64,000 nucleotides of DNA from Rhizobium sp. P32RR-XVIII (lineage in GTDB: Bacteria > Pseudomonadota > Alphaproteobacteria > Rhizobiales > Rhizobiaceae): assembly GCF_012641395.1 (NCBI RefSeq), contig NZ_JABAIH010000003.1, positions 372,001 through 436,000 of the forward strand, in the 5' to 3' direction. Positions 58,242 through 64,000 of the stretch are shown piece by piece. The stretch's first letter is position 1. Each line of letters starts with the position of its first letter. Below the pieces are notes generated by a model, which did no database searches, was not told the origin of the DNA, and saw only the letters and a list, made by a program, of their open reading frames with translations. The translations under genes and the position numbers were made by a program.

Positions 58242-59036
58242 ATGACGGATCTTGCTCAATCACTTGCGTCCATCAAGATACCTGATCTGAACGGCAAGGC
58301 GGTGCTGATCACCGGCGCGTCGACCGGCATCGGCGCGGCCCTTGCGCGCGCTTTTGCAGCGCAGGGCATGAAAGTCGGCATCCACTACAATGCGAGCCGG
58401 GAGCCGGCCGAAAAGCTTGCCGACGAGATCAGGGCGACCGGCGCCACCGTGCATCTGATCCATGGCGACGTTTCCAGGGAAGGCGAGACCGAGCGCGTCG
58501 TCGAGGAAACGGCAAAGACCTTCGGCCATCTGGACGGCCTCATCAACAATGCTGGCGGGATGCTCGGTCGCAAGCCCACATCGGAATATACCGACGAGCA
58601 TTATGACCGGGTGATGAACCTGAATGCCCGATCGGTTCTTGCCGCAACGCGCGCCGCCCATCCCTGGCTGAAGAAGCAGGGCGGCTTCATCATCAACACG
58701 ACGTCGATCGCTGCTCGAAACGGCGGCGGCAACGGCGCGATCCTCTATGCGGCCTCTAAGGGGTTCGTCTCGACGATTACGCACGGCCATGCGAAGGAGT
58801 TCGTGGCGGACCGCATCCGCGTCAATGCCGTGGCTCCCGGCGTCATCGCAACGCCATTCCACGAGCGCTATACCAATGACGAACAGATGGAGATGCAGCG
58901 TAAGACCATTCCGATGGGCTTTGTCGGCGCCCCGGAAGATTGCGTCGGCGCCTATCTGTTCCTCGCGTCACCCACGCTCTCGGGCTACGTCACTGGCCAG
59001 ATCATCGAGGTGAATGGCGGCCAGCTGATGCCCTGA
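58242..59036 (+). CDS. SDR-family oxidoreductase
   Basis: This 264-residue short-chain dehydrogenase has the cofactor motif ITGASTGIGAALARAF, NNAGG, the Ser in INTTSIAARNG and the YAASKGFVSTI Tyr-x3-Lys pair. The end reads GQIIEVNGGQLMP. Its N-terminal strand is typical of 3-oxoacyl-ACP reductase-like SDRs, and the substrate is unknown. GGGAGG lies 11 bases before the ATG at 58242; an in-frame ATG at 58152 adds 30 residues of unlikely sequence. A UUCG-loop hairpin follows 34 bases after the stop. Confidence 0.87.
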   Translation: MTDLAQSLASIKIPDLNGKAVLITGASTGIGAALARAFAAQGMKVGIHYNASREPAEKLADEIRATGATVHLIHGDVSREGETERVVEETAKTFGHLDGLINNAGGMLGRKPTSEYTDEHYDRVMNLNARSVLAATRAAHPWLKKQGGFIINTTSIAARNGGGNGAILYAASKGFVSTITHGHAKEFVADRIRVNAVAPGVIATPFHERYTNDEQMEMQRKTIPMGFVGAPEDCVGAYLFLASPTLSGYVTGQIIEVNGGQLMP

Positions 59037-59070
59037 CCGGGCGGCTGACTACAGGAATTTTGCACTGCAC

Positions 59071-59092
59071 AAAGGAACCTTCGGGTTCCTTT
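59071..59092 (+). terminator. Terminator hairpin with UUCG loop
   Basis: AAAGGAACC (59071-59079) and GGTTCCTTT (59084-59092) pair perfectly around a TTCG tetraloop, 34 bases after the SDR stop codon. The stem ends in T, but a T-run beyond it is short (GACGTTTC). Confidence 0.65.
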
Positions 59093-59253
59093 GACGTTTC
59101 AGGCTTGGGGCAAAAGCCGGTTGTCCTTCGAACGTCTGAAACGGATGCTTCATGCTAGAGCCCAAGCTCATTGCTGCAGTCCTGCCTGGTATGCGCGTTC
59201 GCGCTATGCCCGACCTCATCAATTGACCGGGAAAAGGGATGGACGGAATCCAC

Positions 59254-61407
59254 ATGAGCTATTCCTTTTCGGAACTCGATTTCCTGAAGCCTGAACTAGG
59301 CGCCGAATATACCGGGTCGGGCACGCATTTCGCCGTCTACTCCGCCCATGCCGAGCAGATGGACCTCTGCCTCTTTTCCGAGGACGGCAAGAAGGAACTG
59401 GATCGCCTGCCGCTGCCGAAGCGCGAGGGCGACATCTGGTCGGGTTATATAGCCGGAATAAAGCCCGGTACCGTTTACGGCTATCGTGCGAGCGGACCGT
59501 ATGATCCTCAGAACGGCCACCGCTTCAACCCGAACAAGCTTTTGCTCGACCCCTATGCCAAGCAGGTTGTTGGCGATCTCAAATGGGACGATGCGCTCTT
59601 CGGCTATACCATCGGCGAGGACGATCTTTCCTTTGACGATCGCGATAGCGCGCCCTTCACCGTCAAGAGCGTCGTGCAGGATCCGGATTTCGATTGGGAT
59701 GGCGACCAAGCCATCCGTCGGCCCTGGACCGAAACGATCATCTATGAAGCGCATGTGCGTGGCATGACCATGACGCACCCCAAGGTACCCGACCGGCTGC
59801 GCGGAACCTTCCTCGGCATGTGCAGCGATCCGATCATCGATCATCTGACGAAACTCGGCGTATCGGCGGTGGAACTGCTTCCCATCCAGTTTTTCCCGAA
59901 TGATCGCTATTTGGAAGAAAAAGGCCTGACAAACTACTGGGGCTATCAGACGCTTGGCTTTTTCGCGCCGCAGTCGCGCTACATGTCGACCGACAAGATT
60001 ACCGAAATAAAGACCATGGTACGCAAGTTCCATGCCGTCGGCATCGAGGTCATCATGGATGTGGTGTACAACCACACGGCCGAAGGCAGCGAGAAAGGTC
60101 CCACCCTTTCGTTCCGTGGTCTAGACAATGCCAGCTATTACATTCTCTCGCCGGACGATCCCCGTCACACCTTCGACACGACGGGCACCGGTAATACGCT
60201 GAACGTCGCCAATCCCATGGTCATGCGCATGGTGCTGGACAGCCTGCGCTATTGGGTTGGCGTCATGCATATCGACGGCTTCCGCTTTGATCTCGCCAGC
60301 ACGCTCGGCCGTCAGGAACTGGAGTTCGATCGCCAGGGCATTTTCTTCAGCGCCATCAGGCAGGACCCGATCCTTGCAGGCGTCAAGCTGATTGCCGAAC
60401 CCTGGGATGTCGGCGAAGGCGGCTATCAGGTGGGCGGATTTCCGCATCCCTTCCGCGAATGGAACGACAAATTCCGCGATGATGTCCGCCGCTTCTGGAA
60501 GGGTGACGGCGGAATGGCTTCGGAATTGGCGGAGCGCGTCGTCGGTTCGGCGATGCAGTTCAACCATTCGGACCGCGGCGTAACGTCCTCGGTCAACCTG
60601 CTATCGGCTCATGACGGCTTTACGCTGCTGGATACGGTCTCCTACAACGATAAGCATAACGAGGCCAACGGTGAGGACAATGCTGACGGCCATTCCGACA
60701 ATCACTCGGACAATATGGGAGTTGAGGGTGCGACCGATGAAGCCGGCATCAACGATGCGCGGCTGAGACGGCGCCGAAATATGATGGCAACGCTGATGCT
60801 CAGCCAGGGCTTGCCGATGATCCTTGCGGGCGATGAGATCGGCAACAGCCAAGGTGGCAACAACAATGCCTATTGCCAGGACAATGAGATCGGCTGGATC
60901 GACTGGGGCGGTCTTGACGATCCTTTCCTCACCTTCTGTCAAAGGATGGTCGCCTTCCGCAAGGCGCATCCGGAGCTTCGGCAGGAACGGTTCCTGACAG
61001 GAAAGACCGCGGAAGACGGGCGCATCGAAATTGCCTGGTACAAACCGGACGGTAATTTCATGGACGACGGCGCCTGGAACGACCCCGAACTGCGCGTGCT
61101 GACAGTCTACATATCCCGCAGCGTCGATGCGCCGGACACGGAAAAGATGGACGGCCTTTTCATGATCTTCAATGCGGGCGGCGATTGCGAGGTAAAGCTG
61201 CCGAGCGTTAACGGCATCAAGAAGTGGCAGCGTGTGGTGGACACCGGAGCCGACGACCCGTTCGAGATACTCGAGCCGAAAAATCCGCTGATCGTTTACC
61301 GGGAAAGCATCGCCGCCTTTGCGCCCAAGGGGGCGACGGAACCGCCGAAGAATGCAACCCAAGCCGAACGCTGGCACTGGTTTAACTTCGGCCGCAGGAA
61401 AAAGTAA
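59254..61407 (+). CDS. glgX: Glycogen debranching enzyme
   Basis: This 717-residue GH13 isoamylase-type enzyme removes alpha-1,6 branches of glycogen. Domain order is an N-terminal CBM48-like domain (YTGSGTHFAVYSAHAEQM, then YGYRASGPYDPQNGHRFNPNKLLLDPYA), then a TIM barrel with the nucleophile Asp in GFRFDLASTLG, acid Glu in LIAEPWDVG and third Asp in LSAHDGFTLLDTVSYNDKHN, then a C-terminal beta domain. I chose the ATG at 59254 (MSYSFSEL); the ATG at 59239 (five residues longer) is also possible. In rhizobia glgX often lies near glgABC, but here no other glycogen gene is in the window. It may act in carbon storage turnover. Confidence 0.93.
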   Translation: MSYSFSELDFLKPELGAEYTGSGTHFAVYSAHAEQMDLCLFSEDGKKELDRLPLPKREGDIWSGYIAGIKPGTVYGYRASGPYDPQNGHRFNPNKLLLDPYAKQVVGDLKWDDALFGYTIGEDDLSFDDRDSAPFTVKSVVQDPDFDWDGDQAIRRPWTETIIYEAHVRGMTMTHPKVPDRLRGTFLGMCSDPIIDHLTKLGVSAVELLPIQFFPNDRYLEEKGLTNYWGYQTLGFFAPQSRYMSTDKITEIKTMVRKFHAVGIEVIMDVVYNHTAEGSEKGPTLSFRGLDNASYYILSPDDPRHTFDTTGTGNTLNVANPMVMRMVLDSLRYWVGVMHIDGFRFDLASTLGRQELEFDRQGIFFSAIRQDPILAGVKLIAEPWDVGEGGYQVGGFPHPFREWNDKFRDDVRRFWKGDGGMASELAERVVGSAMQFNHSDRGVTSSVNLLSAHDGFTLLDTVSYNDKHNEANGEDNADGHSDNHSDNMGVEGATDEAGINDARLRRRRNMMATLMLSQGLPMILAGDEIGNSQGGNNNAYCQDNEIGWIDWGGLDDPFLTFCQRMVAFRKAHPELRQERFLTGKTAEDGRIEIAWYKPDGNFMDDGAWNDPELRVLTVYISRSVDAPDTEKMDGLFMIFNAGGDCEVKLPSVNGIKKWQRVVDTGADDPFEILEPKNPLIVYRESIAAFAPKGATEPPKNATQAERWHWFNFGRRKK

Positions 61408-61424
61408 CGAGTTCGACCGAAGCG

Positions 61425-62471
61425 ATGAATGCGGAAGCGATAAGCGAATTGGGCCTCATCTATGTAAGCGATACCGAGCCGGGTATTCGCAGACAGAGAA
61501 AAGGCAAGGGCTTTTGCTACCGCTTGCCGGATGGATCGCTGGTCTGCGAACAGGAGCAGAGGCGCCGCATCGCCTCCCTCGGGTTGCCTCCCGCCTACGA
61601 GAACGTCTGGATCTGCCTGCAGGAAAACGGACACCTGCAGGCAACGGGTTTCGACGCCCGCGGTCGCAAGCAATATCGATATCACAAGAACTGGCAATCC
61701 TTCCGCAGCGTTGCGAAATTCGATCAGCTCGTCGAATTCGGCCAGGCGCTGCCCAAAATACGGCGACAGGTCCTGCGTGATCTTGATACCGGCGCAGACG
61801 ATGTCCGCGGCATTCTTGCGGCTCTGACGACGCTGCTCGACGAAGCGCATCTTCGGGTCGGCAACCAGGCTTATGTCAAGGAAAACGGTACCTATGGCGC
61901 AACGACGCTTCTGAAACGGCACATCAAGATGACGGACGGGCGGATTGAGCTCAAGTTTCGCGCCAAGGGCGGAAAGCGAGTGCAGCGCAGCCTCAAGCAT
62001 CCGCGGCTGCAAAAGATATTGGAAGAGATCGCCGACCTGCCGGGTCGCCAGCTCTTCGTCTGGAAGGATGAGACGGGATCGCTGAAGCCGGTCGAATCCG
62101 GGCGCCTCAACGCTTATTTGGCGGAAATCTCCGGCATACAAATCACCGCAAAGACTTTCCGCACCTGGGCAGGCTCCCTAGCCGCCTTCGGCGCCGCACG
62201 GGCGGCGATAGAAATGGGGGAGCGGCCGACCGTGAAGGAAATGGCGGAGGCCTCGGCCGAAGTGTTGCACAACACGCCCGCCATCTCGCGCTCGAGCTAT
62301 ATTCACCCGTCGATCATCGCCCTCGCCGACAAAAACCGTCCTTTGCCGGAAAACGAGATGCCGCCAGTGAGCGAACCTCTGCGGGGATTGCGGGCCGAGG
62401 AAAATCGGTTGCTTGACTTTCTCCTGCCGGAGGCCGGACTTTGGGCGGCGGCGGAGCAGAAGGCTTCATAA
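61425..62471 (+). CDS. DNA topoisomerase IB
   Basis: This 348-residue type IB topoisomerase relaxes supercoils through a 3'-phosphotyrosine intermediate. The nucleophile is Tyr292 in SRSSYIHPSIIALA. Further conserved residues include the Lys/Arg in LLKRHIKM, KGGKRVQRSLKHP and the Arg/His region FRTWAGSLAAFG. Bacterial poxvirus-like type IB enzymes of this size are found in many alpha-proteobacteria. The ATG at 61425 follows the glgX stop by 17 bases and has no strong ribosome site, so translation may be reduced or coupled. A terminator for the convergent gene begins at its stop. Confidence 0.93.
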   Translation: MNAEAISELGLIYVSDTEPGIRRQRKGKGFCYRLPDGSLVCEQEQRRRIASLGLPPAYENVWICLQENGHLQATGFDARGRKQYRYHKNWQSFRSVAKFDQLVEFGQALPKIRRQVLRDLDTGADDVRGILAALTTLLDEAHLRVGNQAYVKENGTYGATTLLKRHIKMTDGRIELKFRAKGGKRVQRSLKHPRLQKILEEIADLPGRQLFVWKDETGSLKPVESGRLNAYLAEISGIQITAKTFRTWAGSLAAFGAARAAIEMGERPTVKEMAEASAEVLHNTPAISRSSYIHPSIIALADKNRPLPENEMPPVSEPLRGLRAEENRLLDFLLPEAGLWAAAEQKAS

Positions 62472-62497
62472 AAAAAGCCCGCGAGGGTTGCGCGGGC
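62470..62497 (-). terminator. Rho-independent terminator for the DJ-1/PfpI gene
   Basis: GCCCGCG (62477-62483) and CGCGGGC (62491-62497) form a perfect stem, followed on the minus strand by T7 (62476-62470). It lies 23 bases beyond the stop of the gene at 62521 and touches the topoisomerase stop codon. Confidence 0.85.
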
Positions 62498-62520
62498 TCT
62501 CGAGCTGACAGGAGGGTCCA

Positions 62521-63081
62521 TCAAGCGGCGCGCTTCTCGTGGCGGCCTTCCTCGATCTCTTCGATGATTTTATTGACGAATGCGTCCAGGTCGTCAGGCG
62601 AGCGCGAGGTGACGATGCCATCGTCGGCCACGACTTTTTCATCCTTCCAGGTCGCGCCGGCATTCGTCACATCGGTCTTGATCGACCAATAGGAGGTTGC
62701 CTCCCGACCGCGCAACGCATCAGCTTCGATCAGCAGCCACGGCGCGTGGCATATGGCGGCGACCACCTTGCCGGACCTTACGAATTCACGGACGACGCGC
62801 ATCGCATCGTCATTGATCCTGAGCTTGTCGGGATTGATCTGGCCGCCGGGCAAGACGATGGCATCGAAATCTTCGATATTCACGTCCTTCGCCTGCAGGT
62901 CGACGTCGACGCTGTCGCCCCAGTCCTTTTTGTCCCAGCTCCTGATGCTCCCCTCCTTTATAGAGGCGATCTTGACCGCTGCACCGCGCTTTTTCAGTTC
63001 CTCATACGGGACGCGCAGCTCGGAACGTTCGTAGCCGTCAGTGGCCAGAATGAGGATCTTTGCGGAATCGATGGAAGGCAT
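62521..63081 (-). CDS. DJ-1/PfpI-family protein, type 1 glutamine amidotransferase-like
   Basis: This 186-residue protein has the nucleophile elbow AAICHAPWLLIEA (Cys111-His112) and the fold features ILATDGYERSELRVPYEELKKRG and DFDAIVLPGGQINPDKLR. It fits the PfpI/YhbO subgroup, which is linked to stress protection and deglycase or chaperone activity. The start ATG at 63081 follows GGACATCCGCA. It is convergent with topoisomerase IB and ends in a strong terminator. Confidence 0.92.
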   Translation of the reverse strand: MPSIDSAKILILATDGYERSELRVPYEELKKRGAAVKIASIKEGSIRSWDKKDWGDSVDVDLQAKDVNIEDFDAIVLPGGQINPDKLRINDDAMRVVREFVRSGKVVAAICHAPWLLIEADALRGREATSYWSIKTDVTNAGATWKDEKVVADDGIVTSRSPDDLDAFVNKIIEEIEEGRHEKRAA

Positions 63082-63226
63082 TGCGGATGTCCTTTCCCTC
63101 GTCTCTTGAATTGGGGATCAGAAAGCAGAACAACTCGTGGCGCTGTTGGTTCCGACATTTTTGGAACAGGCGGAACTCGGGCCGGCCAAGATCTGTTATC
63201 GCTCCAGCGGAAGAGGAGGCTAGAAG

Positions 63227-63718
63227 ATGGAGCCAGAAGCAATCCGGCTGGAACCCAGCGAATTCGTCCCGAACAATCCCACATTTTCGCTGATGCTCTA
63301 TCGAGGCGTGCTGAGGAATGGTGACGGCGCGGCCGGCTTCGAAGCGCTGTTCGGACGAAACGGCTGGAGCAATATGTGGCGGAATGGCGTCTATCCGTTT
63401 CATCATTACCATTCGAAAACGCATGAAGCCTTGGGCTTTGCTGCCGGGCGGGCAAGGTTGATGCTCGGCGGGCCATCGGGCATCGAGGTCGAGGTCCATG
63501 CGGGCGATGCTGCGATCCTGCCCGCCGGAACGGGACATTGCCGGATCTCGGCGAGCAGCGATTTCCTCGTGATCGGCGCTTATCCTTCGGGAGCCGACTA
63601 CGATCTCTGCCGCGAAGCGCCGACGCCGGAGCAGTTGAAGCGGATACGGGAATTGCCAGCACCTGAAACTGATCCCGTGACTGGGGCCAGCGGCGGACTT
63701 ACCGCGCTTTGGCGCTGA
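63227..63718 (+). CDS. Cupin-domain protein (YjlB-like)
   Basis: This 163-residue cytoplasmic protein has a single cupin fold. Motif 1 is [27 protein letters not shown], with His and Glu metal ligands, and motif 2 is [25 protein letters not shown]. The pattern matches the YjlB-like cupins, whose reaction is not established. GAGGAGG lies about eight bases before the ATG at 63227. It diverges from the DJ-1/PfpI gene over a 145-base region. Confidence 0.85.
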   Translation: MEPEAIRLEPSEFVPNNPTFSLMLYRGVLRNGDGAAGFEALFGRNGWSNMWRNGVYPFHHYHSKTHEALGFAAGRARLMLGGPSGIEVEVHAGDAAILPAGTGHCRISASSDFLVIGAYPSGADYDLCREAPTPEQLKRIRELPAPETDPVTGASGGLTALWR

Positions 63719-63791
63719 AATATTGGAACTTTTCGGGCCGTTATCAGTTAAAGGGCTTGGATCAGGGAGAATCTTCAAAGGGCGCTCTCCA

Positions 63792-64000
63792 ATGTCGTAT
63801 GTCCGGAAAGTTGGCCAAAAGGCCAAAAAGCTCGATCCGCGCGATCGGCTGATCGTGGCGCTTTATGCGCAGCTGAAGGCGGAGCGCGAAACGCGCGAAA
63901 CCCTGGAATGGGTCATCCGCAACGGTGGGCTCTCCGAAGAGGTTCTCGAAGCGATCGCTTCCGATCCCGTGAGACCCGTTACCAGCGACGATCTCGCCTC
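63792..64000 (+). CDS. Hypothetical protein (cut by window end)
   Basis: An open frame of at least 69 codons runs from the ATG at 63792 to the window end: MSYVRKVGQKAKKLDPRDRL, then a charged helical part with LYAQLKAERETRETLEWVIRNG and an acidic tail. Codon use looks coding. There is no signal peptide and I recognise no family. A possible weak ribosome site (AAGGG) lies 11 bases upstream. The remaining part is outside the window. Confidence 0.55.
   Translation, partial: MSYVRKVGQKAKKLDPRDRLIVALYAQLKAERETRETLEWVIRNGGLSEEVLEAIASDPVRPVTSDDLA

Noticed and set aside
1..64000. CRISPR arrays, tRNA or rRNA genes, insertion sequences
   Set aside because: I looked for regularly spaced direct repeats, cloverleaf-like sequences and transposase motifs and saw none that I could support.

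Overview
The window looks like a chromosome or megaplasmid segment from a member of the Rhizobiaceae (Rhizobium/Agrobacterium type). The DNA is GC-rich, the genes are tightly packed in long operons, and the protein sequences have a rhizobial character. I see many ABC importers with periplasmic binding proteins, several FCD-type GntR regulators, class III nucleotide cyclases and surface-polysaccharide enzymes. I found no rRNA, tRNA, CRISPR array, insertion sequence or phage gene. The organism call is inference from protein character, not from a marker gene.

Region 1 (1-13.4 kb) reads as an oxidative catabolic locus for a small, probably heteroaromatic, acid. It holds a cut-off isochorismatase-type amidohydrolase, a TauABC/SsuABC-like importer, a UbiD decarboxylase with its UbiX cofactor enzyme, a three-subunit molybdenum hydroxylase (L, S, M) with a CoxG-like membrane protein and an unusual binding-protein homologue without a signal peptide, and two GntR regulators. 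The substrate cannot be read from the sequence.

Region 2 (13.4-22.7 kb) is a quinate/shikimate-type cluster: a seven-gene operon (binding protein, type II dehydroquinase, two permeases, ATPase, Gfo/Idh/MocA dehydrogenase, AroE-like dehydrogenase) diverges from a QuiC-type 3-dehydroshikimate dehydratase fused to an HPPD-like dioxygenase domain, followed by two tandem paralogous GntR regulators. Region 3 (23.0-25.4 kb) matches a p-nitrobenzoate operon (nitroreductase plus 4-hydroxylaminobenzoate lyase) with a divergent LysR regulator and a 17-bp palindrome between them. Regions 2 and 3 both lead to protocatechuate.

Region 4 (25.6-30.7 kb) is an RbsABC-type sugar importer under a LacI regulator with a 20-bp palindromic operator. 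Region 5 (30.8-45.4 kb) holds a cyclic-nucleotide-binding-domain protein, a 904-residue ABC exporter homologue with all its ATPase motifs degenerate, three glycosyltransferases, a dipeptide/oligopeptide importer operon and a class III cyclase. Region 6 (45.9-57.5 kb) mixes a UDP-sugar dehydrogenase, a DUF3095 cyclase-like protein, two methyltransferases, a heme/ferredoxin-type membrane cyclase, a glycosyltransferase with a polysaccharide-deacetylase-like partner, an MBL-fold hydrolase, a gluconate-5-dehydrogenase-like SDR, a GNAT protein and an acyltransferase. Region 7 (57.8-64 kb) holds a small membrane protein, another SDR, glycogen debranching enzyme GlgX, topoisomerase IB, a DJ-1/PfpI protein, a cupin and a cut-off hypothetical gene.

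The most unusual system is the 30.8-37.9 kb set: a pseudo-ATPase ABC protein whose nucleotide-binding region carries three copies of a switch-like motif, next to a cyclic-nucleotide-binding protein and three glycosyltransferases, in a neighbourhood with three cyclase-like genes. I know of no characterised function for this combination.
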